Of a stretch of 64,000 bases of DNA, positions 9,732-21,653 are shown piece after piece. The stretch spans positions 124,001-188,000 of the forward strand of contig NZ_NSDJ01000001.1 in NCBI RefSeq assembly GCF_003610915.1, given 5' to 3'. The stretch's first letter is position 1, and the number at the start of each line of letters is the position of its first letter. The position numbers and the translations under genes were made by a program. The stretch is from Rahnella variigena. GTDB taxonomy: Bacteria > Pseudomonadota > Gammaproteobacteria > Enterobacterales > Enterobacteriaceae. The notes under the pieces were generated by a model that saw nothing but the letters and a program-made list of their open reading frames with translations, searched no databases and was not told the DNA's origin.

Positions 9732-12029
9732 ATGAATACGCATCACGTGCTTGGCGCGTTAGTGTTACTGGTAAGTTCTGCTTCTTCGCTCGCCGTTGAA
9801 ACGACGGGCATTCCCCAGGATCAGGTAAAAGAGCGCAATGCGTTTATTGCTGACCTGATGAAAAAAATGACCATTGATGAAAAAATCGGTCAGCTAAATC
9901 TGGTCACTGTGGGGCCGGATTATCAGAAAGAAGCCATTATGGCCGACATCCGCGCCGGTAAAGTCGGTGGCGTGTTTAATACCGTCACTAAACCTGATAT
10001 TCGCCGTATGCAGGATCAGGTCAAAGAAAGCCGCCTGAAGATCCCCCCGTTTTATGCCTATGACGTGGTGCATGGTCAGCGCACTATTTTCCCTATCAGC
10101 CTGGGCCTTGCCGCCAGCTGGGATATGCAGGCCGTCAACACCAGCGCACGTATTTCCGCACTTGAAACCGCAGCTGATGGCCTGAATATGACCTTCTCGC
10201 CAATGGTCGATATTACCCGTGATCCGCGCTGGGGCCGTGTCTCCGAAGGTTTTGGCGAAGACACCTACCTGACGTCCCGCCTGGCACATGAAATGGTGAC
10301 GGGTTATCAGGGTAAAGACCCTTCAGCACCCGACGCCGTGATGGCTAACGTCAAACACTACGCGCTGTACGGCGCGGTGGAAGGCGGTCGCGAATACAAC
10401 ACCGTGGACATGAGCCTGACCCGCATGTTTAACGATTACATGCCACCGTATAAAGCGGCGGTAGATGCCGGTGCCGGTGGCGTGATGGTTGCCCTCAACA
10501 GTGTTAACGGCATCCCCGCGACGTCAAATACTTGGTTGCTGAAAGATATTCTGCGCGATGACTGGCAGTTCAAAGGTCTGACAGTGAGTGACCACGGCGC
10601 TATTGGCGGTCTGGTCAAACACGGTGTGGCCGAAGATGATCGTCAGGCGGCTGCGATGGCGCTGAAAGCCGGTGTCGATATGGACATGGCCGACAATATG
10701 TACGGTAAGTATCTGAAAGGATTGCTCGCCGATGGCCTGGTGAGTCAGCAGGATATTGACCGTGCCGTGCGTGACGTTCTGGCCGCGAAATGGGACATGG
10801 GGTTGTTTGTCGATGAATACCGTCATTTAGGCCCGCAGTCGAGCGACCCGGCGGACACCAATGCCGAAAGCCGTCTGCACCGCACCGAAGCCCGCGAAGT
10901 CGCGCGCACGTCCCTCGTGTTGCTGAAAAACACTAATGAGACGCTGCCGTTACAGAAAAAAGGCACCATTGCCGTGATTGGCCCGCTGGCTGACAGCAAA
11001 CGCGATGTGATGGGCAGCTGGTCTGCCGCCGGTAAAGCCGCTCAGGCCGTGACTGTCTTGCAGGGGATGAAAGATGTCCTCGGTGACAAAGGCACATTGT
11101 TATATGCACGCGGTGCTAACATCACCGACGATCAGGGGATGGTCGATTTCCTTAATTCCTACGACAAGCAGGTGATCAACGACCCGCGTAAACCGCCGGA
11201 CATGATTGATGAAGCGGTGAAAACAGCAGAGAAATCAGATGTCGTGGTGGCTGTGGTCGGTGAAGCACAGGGTATGGCGCATGAAGCCTCCAGCCGTTCA
11301 GATATCAGCATTCCGCAAAGCCAGCGTGACCTGCTCAAGGCGCTGAAAGCCACCGGTAAACCGCTGGTGATTGTGCTGATGAATGGTCGTCCTCTGACAC
11401 TGACGTGGGAAAATGACATCTCTGATGCCATGCTGGAAACCTGGTTCGCCGGCACCGAAGGCGGTCACGCGATTGCCGACGTTCTGTTTGGCGATTACAA
11501 CCCGTCAGGCAAACTGCCGATGACCTTCCCGCGTTCGGTCGGGCAAATTCCTTTGTATAACAGCGTGCTGAATACCGGTCGTCCGTTCAATCCGCAGCAT
11601 CCGGATAAATACACAACCCGTTATTTCGATATCACCAACGGGCCGCTGTTCCCGTTTGGTTATGGCCTGAGCTACACCCGTTTCAGCGTGTCTGACGTGA
11701 GCCTTTCATCCACAACCATGGATGCGAAACATCCGCTGACAGCCAGTGTCACGGTGAAAAACACCGGCAAAGTCAGTGGCGCGACGATCGTCCAGCTGTA
11801 TCTGCAGGATGTCACCGCGTCGATCAGTCGTCCGGTGAAAGAGCTGAAGAACTTTGAGAAGATCACCCTCCAGCCGGGTGAAGAGAAAACCGTGACATTT
11901 GCTATCAATGAAAGAGATTTACGTTTCTACAATGACAAGCTGAAATGGGCCTCTGAACCCGGTAAGTTCAACGTATTCGTCGGGTTAGATTCTCAGGATG
12001 TGAAGAAAACCAGCTTCCTGCTGAAATAA
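9732..12029 (+). CDS. bglX: Periplasmic beta-glucosidase BglX (GH3)
   Basis: Hydrolyses beta-linked glucosides in the periplasm. The ATG at 9732, seven bases after AAGGA, gives 765 residues, the E. coli length, and begins with a signal peptide (MNTHHVLGALVLLVSSASSLA). The upstream in-frame ATG at 9699 would add 11 residues ahead of the signal and is rejected. The GH3 nucleophile aspartate is in LTVSDHGAIGG near residue 287, and DPRWGRVSEGFGEDTYL is intact. A fibronectin III-like domain fills the last roughly 80 residues. Confidence 0.96.
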   Translation: MNTHHVLGALVLLVSSASSLAVETTGIPQDQVKERNAFIADLMKKMTIDEKIGQLNLVTVGPDYQKEAIMADIRAGKVGGVFNTVTKPDIRRMQDQVKESRLKIPPFYAYDVVHGQRTIFPISLGLAASWDMQAVNTSARISALETAADGLNMTFSPMVDITRDPRWGRVSEGFGEDTYLTSRLAHEMVTGYQGKDPSAPDAVMANVKHYALYGAVEGGREYNTVDMSLTRMFNDYMPPYKAAVDAGAGGVMVALNSVNGIPATSNTWLLKDILRDDWQFKGLTVSDHGAIGGLVKHGVAEDDRQAAAMALKAGVDMDMADNMYGKYLKGLLADGLVSQQDIDRAVRDVLAAKWDMGLFVDEYRHLGPQSSDPADTNAESRLHRTEAREVARTSLVLLKNTNETLPLQKKGTIAVIGPLADSKRDVMGSWSAAGKAAQAVTVLQGMKDVLGDKGTLLYARGANITDDQGMVDFLNSYDKQVINDPRKPPDMIDEAVKTAEKSDVVVAVVGEAQGMAHEASSRSDISIPQSQRDLLKALKATGKPLVIVLMNGRPLTLTWENDISDAMLETWFAGTEGGHAIADVLFGDYNPSGKLPMTFPRSVGQIPLYNSVLNTGRPFNPQHPDKYTTRYFDITNGPLFPFGYGLSYTRFSVSDVSLSSTTMDAKHPLTASVTVKNTGKVSGATIVQLYLQDVTASISRPVKELKNFEKITLQPGEEKTVTFAINERDLRFYNDKLKWASEPGKFNVFVGLDSQDVKKTSFLLK

Positions 12030-12311
12030 CATTTAGGTTCTGAAACCAGGCCCGATATGTAGTCAGCACGTTCTCTCTCAGGCGGGATCCCGGCAACGGA
12101 ACACGCCTGTTCTGAGCAGTAATTTCTGTCCGGTGACTGGATATATAACCGACAGTTGCTAACCTTAAATTCAATGTGTTACGCCTTCCGGCTCTGTATC
12201 CGATAGTTGCGGAGCGGTGCGGGTGTGCTGAGCAGAGTAAACTCCGTCTGTGCTGACTATCGCCATGTCGCCACACTGGCGGCGTATAGCGTTCTTTTCG
12301 GAGAAACATTC

Positions 12312-14330
12312 ATGGTCGATTCTCAAGATGCGTCCATCCTGTACCTGCATTTTGGTACGCCCCGCCCATACTGGCGAGTGGGATCTGACAGCAATGCACT
12401 GGAGCTGTCCGCAGAGAAAGGCGTGGTTAATGTTGCTATCTCCCTGACCCAATGGCAGGCGGGAAAAATCAGGCAACTGACCGGGATCACCTCAAGTTTC
12501 ACGCTGGACATCACCCTGTTCGGCTCCCCTGTACGCCTTTATCTTGTCGGCCGAAAAATTGACAGCAAAGCCTGGGCTGGCACGGCATCGGCGTATCAGG
12601 ACACTGAATCCGTCGCGCATGATCTTGAAGTCGGTCTGACTTTCGCTGAACAGGTGGTTTCCGAAGCCAACTCCGTGATTGTGATCATCGACCAGGAAGG
12701 CAAAATCCATCGTTTTAACCGGCTGAGCGAAGAATATACCGGCCTGCGCGAAGAAGATGTCATTGGCCGCAGCGCCTACGATTTATTCATGTCGATGGAA
12801 GAAGGTCTGGCATCACGCCAGAACATCAACGGTTTTTTTCAGCATCAGCAATCCTACGAAGTCGAACGCTGGATCAATACGGTTAAAGGTCAGCGGCTGT
12901 TTCTGTTTCGTAATAAATTCGTCCACAGCGGCAGCGGTAAACAGCAAAAATACCTGATCTGCTCGGGTTCTGACATTACGGACGAGCGCAAAGCGCAGGA
13001 ACGTCTGCGCGTGCTGGCCAACACCGATCTGGTCACCGGTTTCGCCAACCGCAACGCGTTACAGGAATCTCTGGCCAGAGCCCTTCTCGAGCGCGGCGAA
13101 AATAAAGTCGGGCTGATTTATCTGGATCTGGATAACTTCAAAAAGGTGAACGACGCCTACGGCCATATGTTTGGCGATCACCTGTTGCGGGCGGTATCCG
13201 ACGCTATTCAGGATTGTCTGTCGCCTAACGATAAGCTCGCGCGCCTCGGCGGCGATGAATTCATTATCCTCAGTATCCATGCCGAACTGAGCGCGCTGGA
13301 GGCACTGAGCCAGCGCGTGTTGCGCCGCCTGAGCCTGCCATTTCGTATCGGTCTCATTGAAGTCTATACCGGCTGTTCCGGCGGTATTGCTATCTGTCCG
13401 GAACACGGCACTGACGGCGATACGCTGCTGCAAAACGCCGATACCGCCATGTATGTGGCGAAGGAAAAAGGCAAAAATGCGCACTGCGTTTTCTCGCCGG
13501 GTATGAATGAAAAAGCCTCAGAATACATGTGGCTGGATACGCATTTACGCAAAGCGCTGGCGGAAAAAGACCAGCTGGTTTTGCACTATCAGCCGAAAGT
13601 GTCACTTTATGGCACTGTGCAAAGTGTGGAAGCGCTGTTGCGCTGGAATTCGCCGGAACGCGGCCTGATCCAGCCACAAAGTTTTATCCCTTATGCCGAA
13701 GAATCTGGCCTGATTACGCCCATCGGCAAATGGGTGATCGAAACCGCCACCCGTCAGGCGACGGAATGGCAGAAAAAGGGGCTGAATCTGCGCGTGGCCG
13801 TGAATCTTTCCGGACGCCAGCTGAATAATGGCTCGTTTATCACGACGCTGTCTGACGCCATGAAAAAAGCCGGCATGAAAGGGTGTCTGCTCGATTTTGA
13901 ACTGACCGAAAGCTGCCTGGTGGAAGACGAAGGTGCAGCTGTCGCCATGATTAACCAGTTGCATAAACTCGGCGCGCAGGTGCATCTGGATGATTTCGGT
14001 ACCGGTTATTCTTCCCTGTCCCAGCTGGCACGCATTCCGCTCGACTGCATCAAGCTCGACCAGAGTTTTGTCCGTGGGATCAATGACAATCCGGTTTCTC
14101 AGGCGCTGGTGCGGGCGATTGTGGCAGTAGCGAAAACCCTGCAACTGACCGTGGTGGCGGAAGGGGTAGAAACGGCTGAAGAAGAGAAATTAATTGACGA
14201 GATTGGTGTGGACAGTAAACAGGGCTTTCTTTACGCAAGGCCAATGCCCGCAACGGAACTCGAGCACTGGCTTGAAGAAAAAATGATTGCTTCACCCAAT
14301 ATTTTTAAACCTAAAGCAAAACAGAAATAG
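12312..14330 (+). CDS. pdeR: PAS-GGDEF-EAL c-di-GMP protein, PdeR (Gmr) / RpfR type
   Basis: 672 residues from the ATG at 12312, which follows GGAGA at good spacing; a 35-codon longer in-frame start at 12207 is less likely. Order: an N-terminal domain (about 1-95, GTPRPYWRVGSDSNALELSA...LVGRKI) matching the RpfF-interaction domain of RpfR, a PAS domain (about 105-225), GGDEF (RLGGDEFII near 313) and EAL (SVEALLRW near 438, DDFGTGYSSLSQL, KLDQSFV, VAEGVET). Both catalytic motifs look intact, so it may make and degrade c-di-GMP. Close to E. coli PdeR and organised like Burkholderia RpfR, the receptor for cis-2-dodecenoic acid. It is convergent with an rpfF-type gene 30 bp away, which favours the receptor role. 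Confidence 0.93.
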   Translation: MVDSQDASILYLHFGTPRPYWRVGSDSNALELSAEKGVVNVAISLTQWQAGKIRQLTGITSSFTLDITLFGSPVRLYLVGRKIDSKAWAGTASAYQDTESVAHDLEVGLTFAEQVVSEANSVIVIIDQEGKIHRFNRLSEEYTGLREEDVIGRSAYDLFMSMEEGLASRQNINGFFQHQQSYEVERWINTVKGQRLFLFRNKFVHSGSGKQQKYLICSGSDITDERKAQERLRVLANTDLVTGFANRNALQESLARALLERGENKVGLIYLDLDNFKKVNDAYGHMFGDHLLRAVSDAIQDCLSPNDKLARLGGDEFIILSIHAELSALEALSQRVLRRLSLPFRIGLIEVYTGCSGGIAICPEHGTDGDTLLQNADTAMYVAKEKGKNAHCVFSPGMNEKASEYMWLDTHLRKALAEKDQLVLHYQPKVSLYGTVQSVEALLRWNSPERGLIQPQSFIPYAEESGLITPIGKWVIETATRQATEWQKKGLNLRVAVNLSGRQLNNGSFITTLSDAMKKAGMKGCLLDFELTESCLVEDEGAAVAMINQLHKLGAQVHLDDFGTGYSSLSQLARIPLDCIKLDQSFVRGINDNPVSQALVRAIVAVAKTLQLTVVAEGVETAEEEKLIDEIGVDSKQGFLYARPMPATELEHWLEEKMIASPNIFKPKAKQK

Positions 14331-14338
14331 CTCCAGTG

Positions 14339-14358
14339 ACGGGCTCTTTCTGCCCGCT
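14339..14358. terminator. Short hairpin between pdeR/rpfR and rpfF
   Basis: CGGGC and GCCCG flank a TCTTTCT loop in the 29-bp gap between the two convergent stop codons. The stem is short and neither side has a clear T run, so termination is only possible. Confidence 0.3.
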
Positions 14359-14359
14359 G

Positions 14360-15226
14360 CTAGCCGGTTTTACGCAGTGATGCCGTATGCCGGTTTTGCA
14401 GCATGACCAGACGCTCCATATAACTCAGGTCTTTCTCCTCCAGCGTAAACGCGGCATCCACCCAATCCTCCGTAATATCCATCAGCTCGGAACGTGAAAG
14501 TTGCAGCACACGCTGACGTGCGCGGATCATGGCGCGGATCCCGTTAAGTTTTGGCCGCAGCACATCCATAAACGTACGCGTGGCGTTGAACGCCTCACCC
14601 GGCTGGAATAACACATCCACCAGCCCGCGGCTTTCAAACCATTCCGCCGTATGAGACTCACCGGTGGAAATCAGTTCCTCCGCCAGCTTCATGCCCGCTT
14701 TGCGCGAGACCAGCGAATAACCGCCCATTCCCGGAAAGAGGTTAAAGGCGATTTCCGGAAATCCCATCCGGGCCGTGTTTTGCGCCAGCACATAATGGTG
14801 CGCCAGCGCCGCTTCGAATCCGCCGCCCAGTGCCGTACCTTCAATCATCGACAAGCTGATCGCGCCCACATCAAATCCACGCGCTGCCGCATGAACACAG
14901 TCCACACAGGCTCTGGCGTAGGCGCGCAAAGCCTCGCGCTTGTTATTGACGATAGAGTCGACAAAGAAACTCAGATCACCTCCCACATTGTACATATTGG
15001 GTACCAAAGAACCGGTGACCCAAAAATCAAAACGCAGCCCCGACGCCTTTGCTGCATAGGTCAGCGTCATGATGTCTTCAATAAGCTCCTGATTAAAACA
15101 GGGACGTGGATAAGACCTGAGCATCATCCACATGACATTACGGCCTTCTTCATAATAGGCTGCAATCTGGGACAAATGCCCGGCTTCGGTAAACGGGCGG
15201 CAGGCTGTATGGTCAATAAGATTCAT
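14360..15226 (-). CDS. rpfF: RpfF-type DSF synthase (enoyl-CoA hydratase/thioesterase fold)
   Basis: 288-residue crotonase-superfamily protein, the length of Xanthomonas and Burkholderia RpfF. RpfF enzymes dehydrate 3-hydroxyacyl-ACP and release a cis-2-unsaturated fatty acid, the diffusible signal factor. Diagnostic segments are NVGGDLSFFVDSI, TALGGGFEAALAHH and MGFPEIAFNLFPGMGGYS. The two catalytic glutamates appear as Glu138 and Glu158, with the same 20-residue spacing as Glu141/Glu161 in Xanthomonas RpfF. No signal peptide. Its receptor-type gene (PAS-GGDEF-EAL) is convergent and adjacent, as in the Burkholderia and Cronobacter rpfF/rpfR pairs. The Shine-Dalgarno sequence is weak. Confidence 0.92.
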   Translation of the reverse strand: MNLIDHTACRPFTEAGHLSQIAAYYEEGRNVMWMMLRSYPRPCFNQELIEDIMTLTYAAKASGLRFDFWVTGSLVPNMYNVGGDLSFFVDSIVNNKREALRAYARACVDCVHAAARGFDVGAISLSMIEGTALGGGFEAALAHHYVLAQNTARMGFPEIAFNLFPGMGGYSLVSRKAGMKLAEELISTGESHTAEWFESRGLVDVLFQPGEAFNATRTFMDVLRPKLNGIRAMIRARQRVLQLSRSELMDITEDWVDAAFTLEEKDLSYMERLVMLQNRHTASLRKTG

Positions 15227-17661
<2,435 letters not shown>

Positions 17662-17690
17662 ACATTGGATTAGAAAACTGCAGACGAAAA

Positions 17691-17715
17691 AAAAGCCGCG
17701 ATAAGCGGCTTTTTA
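17691..17715. terminator. Bidirectional terminator between fadH and rlmG
   Basis: AAAAGCCGC (17691-17699) pairs with GCGGCTTTT (17705-17713), giving T runs on both strands between two convergent genes. It is preceded by TGCAGACGAAAA, a motif seen again at the yhbW/deaD terminator. Confidence 0.9.
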
Positions 17716-17733
17716 ATGTCAGCAATTCAGCGA

Positions 17734-18885
17734 TCAGTGATGCGACGCCGTTTTCACCGCACGCAGGATCACAAACTTCTGGTTGGTGGCGATCGTCGTG
17801 CAGTTGCCGAACAGGCGGCGCAGTTTCTGGTAGTAATCCAGATGGCGGTTGCCGACGATGCGCAGTTCGCCGCCGGTTTGCAGGCAACGTTTGGCGTCGC
17901 AGAACATGCGCCAGGCGGTGTCATCACTGACCACGGTGCCCTGGTGGAACGGCGGGTTACACAGCACGGCGTGCAGGGTTTCGCGCTCGACACCGGCCAG
18001 CATGTTGTTCACTTCGAAATGACAGCGGCTGACATCCTGCGGCAAATTGTTTTCGACGTTAATACGGCTCGATTCTACCGCCATATAAGATTCATCGACG
18101 AACAGCATTTCTGCATCCGGATTCAGCGCCAGCGCGGTCATGCCGATCACGCCGTTACCGCAACCCAGATCCGCCATGCGCCCTTCGATACCTTCCGGCA
18201 GATGCTGCATGAAGAAGCGTGCGCCGATATCCAGACCGCCGCGAGAGAACACGTTGGCGTGGTTGGAAATACGGAATTCGCTGTCATCCAGCGCCCATTC
18301 GGAAATCACCGGCTCTGCGGTTTGGGCAGGCAGAGTCGCTTCACAATGGATCAGACGGGCTTTTTTCCATGCCAGGCTGGTTTTGGTTGGCCCGAGGATT
18401 TTCTCGAACAACTGCAACGTAGAGGTGTGAATATCACGGGCTTTTGCGCCGGCGATAATCTGCGTGTCCGGCGTCACCACTTCACGCAGCGCCAGCAGTT
18501 GTTGTTCCAGCAGCGCCAGCGTTTTTGGCACTTTGATGATGACCAGACCCGGATTGATCGGCAACGGCACCAGGCTGCTTTGCGCCGCCACGCTGTCTTC
18601 GTCAAATCCGTTAAGACGCAGGTTATGGCGCATCGCCAGCTGACTCATGAAAGAGTCATTGATGCTGGTCGGGTTGTGCGGCTGCAAGGCGCAGGCCAGC
18701 GTGCCAAAAGCATCGTTGAAAATCAGCAGCGGACGGCCGTTGAGCGCGTCGGTGTTCAGGTTTTGCAGCAGATATTCATCCGCCGCTTCCCATGCCTGTA
18801 ACTGCGTTGCCGCTTCTTCCAGCGGATAACGTTCCAGACGCAGTTGCAATAACTGACCACCTGTTTCGGTTTCGAATTGGCTCAT
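17734..18885 (-). CDS. rlmG: 23S rRNA (guanine-1835-N2)-methyltransferase
   Basis: 383-residue SAM-dependent methyltransferase of the RlmC/RlmG type (E. coli RlmG 378). It modifies G1835 of 23S rRNA. The N-terminal degenerate domain carries [10 protein letters not shown]. The SAM-binding motif [12 protein letters not shown] lies near residue 240 and the catalytic LCNPPFHQG near 310. It is divergent from ygjP and convergent with fadH, the same neighbourhood as in E. coli. Confidence 0.95.
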   Translation of the reverse strand: MSQFETETGGQLLQLRLERYPLEEAATQLQAWEAADEYLLQNLNTDALNGRPLLIFNDAFGTLACALQPHNPTSINDSFMSQLAMRHNLRLNGFDEDSVAAQSSLVPLPINPGLVIIKVPKTLALLEQQLLALREVVTPDTQIIAGAKARDIHTSTLQLFEKILGPTKTSLAWKKARLIHCEATLPAQTAEPVISEWALDDSEFRISNHANVFSRGGLDIGARFFMQHLPEGIEGRMADLGCGNGVIGMTALALNPDAEMLFVDESYMAVESSRINVENNLPQDVSRCHFEVNNMLAGVERETLHAVLCNPPFHQGTVVSDDTAWRMFCDAKRCLQTGGELRIVGNRHLDYYQKLRRLFGNCTTIATNQKFVILRAVKTASHH

Positions 18886-19057
18886 TGGCCCTCCTCTATA
18901 TTCAATTTGCGCTGTTTATCCCTTAATTTGGTCTATCAGTAAAACGTTTTTTCAGTTAAAAAGGGGTTTATCTGCCGGACTGGCGCGATCGTGACGAAAA
19001 CACCGCTTACCGGTATGGCATCTTTTCCCCGTCAATAAAGAGACAAAGCAAACAGTT

Positions 19058-19564
19058 ATGCCTGAATTGACCTATCTGCAAGGCTATCCCGAGAATCTTC
19101 AGGCTCAGGTTCGCCAGTTAATCGAACAGGAACGTTTAGGTAAAGTGTTGCTGACGCGATACCCCGAGCCGCACGAGCTGACCACTGACAAATCGCTCTA
19201 TCAGTATACGCTGGACCTGAAAAACCAGTTTTTGCGCAGTTCATCGCCGTTAAGCAAAGTCGCTTATGACAATAAAATCCACGTGATGAAGCACGCGCTG
19301 GGGCTGCATACCGCCATATCGCGCATTCAGGGCGGCAAGCTGAAAGCCAAAGCGGAAATCCGCGTCGCGACGGTATTTAAAAGCGCGCCGGAAGCGTTTC
19401 TGAAAATGATTGTGGTTCACGAACTCGCGCACCTGAAAGAAAAAGAACACAACAAAGCTTTCTACAGCCTGTGCTGTCATATGACGCCCGACTATCATCA
19501 GTTAGAATTCGACACGCGCATGTACCTGACGCATCTGGAAATATTCGGCAAGTTATACCAATAA
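19058..19564 (+). CDS. ygjP: YgjP family metal-dependent hydrolase
   Basis: 168 residues, about the length of E. coli YgjP. The zinc-binding motif VVHELAHLKEKEHNKAF near residue 121 marks the WLM/YgjP metallopeptidase-like fold. The conserved DNKIHVMKHALGLHTAISR segment is also present. E. coli YgjP has been linked to UTP hydrolysis, but the physiological substrate is not settled. It is followed closely by the ygjR oxidoreductase gene on the same strand. Confidence 0.92.
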   Translation: MPELTYLQGYPENLQAQVRQLIEQERLGKVLLTRYPEPHELTTDKSLYQYTLDLKNQFLRSSSPLSKVAYDNKIHVMKHALGLHTAISRIQGGKLKAKAEIRVATVFKSAPEAFLKMIVVHELAHLKEKEHNKAFYSLCCHMTPDYHQLEFDTRMYLTHLEIFGKLYQ

Positions 19565-19595
19565 TTCATTGTCCACTTATCTATAGGGAATACAT

Positions 19596-20582
19596 ATGAT
19601 TCGCTTTGCAGTCGTCGGCACCAACTGGATCACCCAGCGTTTTATTGATGCCGCACACGAGAGCGGTAAGATGAAGTTAACCGCGATTTACTCCCGCACG
19701 CTGGAAGGCGCTAAAAAGCTCGGTGAGGATTATCCGGTTGAACATTATTTTGATTCCCTTGAAGCAATGGCCGCATCTGACCTGATTGATGCCGTCTACA
19801 TTGCCAGCCCGAATTCACTACATGCCCCACAATCGCTGTTGTTCCTCAGCCATAAAAAGCACGTGATTTGCGAGAAGCCGCTGGCATCTAATCTGCAAGA
19901 AGCCGAAAGCCTGATCGCCTGCGCGAAAGAGAACAACGTGGTGCTGTTCGAAGCGTTTAAAACCGCCTATCTGCCGAATTTCCTGCATATGAAAGGCGCG
20001 CTGAACCGTATCGGTAAACTGCGTAAAGCCATTCTGAACTACTGTCAGTATTCCTCACGTTATCCGCGCTATCTGGCCGGTGAAAACCCTAACACCTTTA
20101 ACCCGGCGTTTTCCAACGGCTCAATCATGGATATTGGCTATTACTGTCTGGCCAGCGCCATTTCGCTGTTTGGCGAACCGGAAACGGTAAAAGCCACTGC
20201 AATGTTGCTGGAAAGCGGCGTCGACGGTCAGGGCACGGTGATTTTGTCTTATGCGGATAATTTCGAAGTGGTGATCAACCATTCCAAGATCAGCGACTCC
20301 CTGCTGCCAAGCGAAATTCAGGGCGAAGACGGCACCCTGCAGATGGAAAAACTGTCTGAATGCCAGACGCTCAGCCTGACGCCACGCGGCAGCCAGAAAC
20401 TGGACCTGACGCAACCGCAACACATCAACACCATGCTGTATGAAGCAGAAACATTTGCGATTCTGGTCGACAGCCAGTTTGTCGCGCACCCGGGGCTGGA
20501 AGTCTCGCGCATCACCGCCAAAGTGCTGACGGAAATCCGTCGTCAGACCGGCGTGGTGTTTCCGGCCGATAATCAGCCTTAA
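19596..20582 (+). CDS. ygjR: Gfo/Idh/MocA-family oxidoreductase YgjR
   Basis: 328-residue NAD(P)-dependent oxidoreductase. The Rossmann start MIRFAVVGTNWITQRFID, the EKPLASN motif containing the conserved lysine, and the C-terminal substrate domain are typical of the family. It closely resembles E. coli YgjR, whose substrate is unknown. It lies 31 bp after ygjP and just before a glutamine amidotransferase gene, so the three may be cotranscribed. Confidence 0.92.
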   Translation: MIRFAVVGTNWITQRFIDAAHESGKMKLTAIYSRTLEGAKKLGEDYPVEHYFDSLEAMAASDLIDAVYIASPNSLHAPQSLLFLSHKKHVICEKPLASNLQEAESLIACAKENNVVLFEAFKTAYLPNFLHMKGALNRIGKLRKAILNYCQYSSRYPRYLAGENPNTFNPAFSNGSIMDIGYYCLASAISLFGEPETVKATAMLLESGVDGQGTVILSYADNFEVVINHSKISDSLLPSEIQGEDGTLQMEKLSECQTLSLTPRGSQKLDLTQPQHINTMLYEAETFAILVDSQFVAHPGLEVSRITAKVLTEIRRQTGVVFPADNQP

Positions 20583-20608
20583 TGTTCCGTAAGTATCGGG
20601 AGTAACAG

Positions 20609-21355
20609 ATGATTGCACCCAGCCAGAAACCGCTGTTGATTTTACAGACCGGTCACGCGCCGGAGCCTATCCGCCGCGCACACGATAACTTCCCGCAGAT
20701 GTTTATCCGCCAGGGAGATATCGACCCGCAGCAGGTCGTGATTGTCGATTTGCAGGCGGGTGAACGCCCGCTGCCGCCGGAAAACTATTGCGGGGCGATC
20801 ATTACCGGGTCGCGCAGCATGGTGACAGAACATCTGGCGTGGAGTGAAGACGCGGCGGACTGGGTACGTCTGGGCATGTTGCAGGAGTTACCGATGTTCG
20901 GCGCCTGCTACGGTCATCAGCTGATGGCGTATGCGCTGGGCGGCGAGGTGGATTATCACCCGCAAGGGATTGAAGTGGGCACCCATGAAGTCACGCTGAC
21001 GCCTGCCGGGCATCTGGACCCGCTGGTGTCGCAGCTTCCGGCACAGTTCGCGGCCAATCTGATCCATCTGCAAACTGTTATTACGCCGCCTGCGACGGCG
21101 ACGGTGCTGGCGAAAACGCTGCACGACCCGCATCAGATCCTGCGTTATGGCCCGAATGCTGTCAGCACCCAGTTCCATCCGGAATTCACTCTGGCGGTGA
21201 TGAAAACGTATCTGTCATGGCTGGGATCCCTCGCCGAAGACGATTCGGTGGACTTTACTCATCAGGCTCAGCAACTTAGCGAAACACCGCTCAGTCAGGG
21301 GCTGCTGCTGGCCTTTGTCGGCGCACTCGGCAAACGTCAGGCGCTGGCGGGTTAA
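20609..21355 (+). CDS. Class I glutamine amidotransferase-like protein
   Basis: 248 residues with a class I GATase triad: Cys100 in MFGACYGHQL and His190/Glu192 in TQFHPEF. It resembles free-standing GMP-synthase-like amidotransferases (YfeJ type) rather than the glutaminase subunit of a known pathway enzyme. No synthetase partner is nearby, so the acceptor is unknown. It follows ygjR by 26 bp. Its stop codon is immediately followed by the alx leader promoter region. Confidence 0.85.
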   Translation: MIAPSQKPLLILQTGHAPEPIRRAHDNFPQMFIRQGDIDPQQVVIVDLQAGERPLPPENYCGAIITGSRSMVTEHLAWSEDAADWVRLGMLQELPMFGACYGHQLMAYALGGEVDYHPQGIEVGTHEVTLTPAGHLDPLVSQLPAQFAANLIHLQTVITPPATATVLAKTLHDPHQILRYGPNAVSTQFHPEFTLAVMKTYLSWLGSLAEDDSVDFTHQAQQLSETPLSQGLLLAFVGALGKRQALAG

Positions 21356-21378
21356 TGCACTATAATGTTTCTGAATGT

Positions 21379-21407
21379 TTGACACCGGACACATTTTGCA
21401 TTAGTTT
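21379..21407 (+). promoter_or_regulatory. Candidate promoter of the alx leader
   Basis: TTGACA at 21379-21384 is followed after 17 bp by TAGTTT (21402-21407), which would start the transcript just before the riboswitch. A perfect TATAAT at 21361-21366 upstream lacks a good -35. Confidence 0.45.
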
Positions 21408-21416
21408 GCAAAGTGC

Positions 21417-21582
21417 AAAGGGGAGTAACTTCTTCGCCGGATAATCGTCATTACGGTGTCTGGACCCGCGCTCACGCAGCGCCGTCTCAGCCACCCGGTT
21501 ACCGGGGCAAAGATAAGCATTCACAAGATGAATACTTATCTTTGTAAGTGAGACCTTGCCGGAAGGCGAGGTTTGCTCACAG
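21417..21582 (+). ncRNA. yybP-ykoY (Mn2+/pH) riboswitch in the alx 5' leader
   Basis: The 5' element AAAGGGGAGUAACUUC at 21417-21432 and the 3' element GAGACCUUGCCGGAAGGCGA at 21550-21569, closed by GUUUGCUCAC, match the conserved two-strand core of the yybP-ykoY class (SraF/PRE leader of E. coli alx). The middle holds a long hairpin. The class binds Mn2+, and in E. coli the alx leader also responds to alkaline pH. A strong hairpin with nine T residues follows, so control could include transcription termination. Confidence 0.93.
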
Positions 21583-21594
21583 CTCAAAAAATGA

Positions 21595-21630
21595 GCGGCT
21601 AACGTCTTCCGACGCTGGCCGTTTTTTTTT
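21595..21630 (+). terminator. Riboswitch-linked terminator before alx
   Basis: CGGCTAACGTC and GACGCTGGCCG form an 11-bp stem (21597-21621; one A.C mismatch and one G.U) with a TTCC loop, followed by nine T residues. It sits inside the alx leader after the riboswitch and is the likely expression platform. Confidence 0.8.
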
Positions 21631-21653
21631 GATGTTTTTTCGAGGATACCGTA

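Noticed and set aside
17716..18801. Long plus-strand open frame (361 codons)
   Set aside because: It is the mirror of rlmG, whose motifs and length are unambiguous on the minus strand; the plus-strand translation has no recognisable family features.
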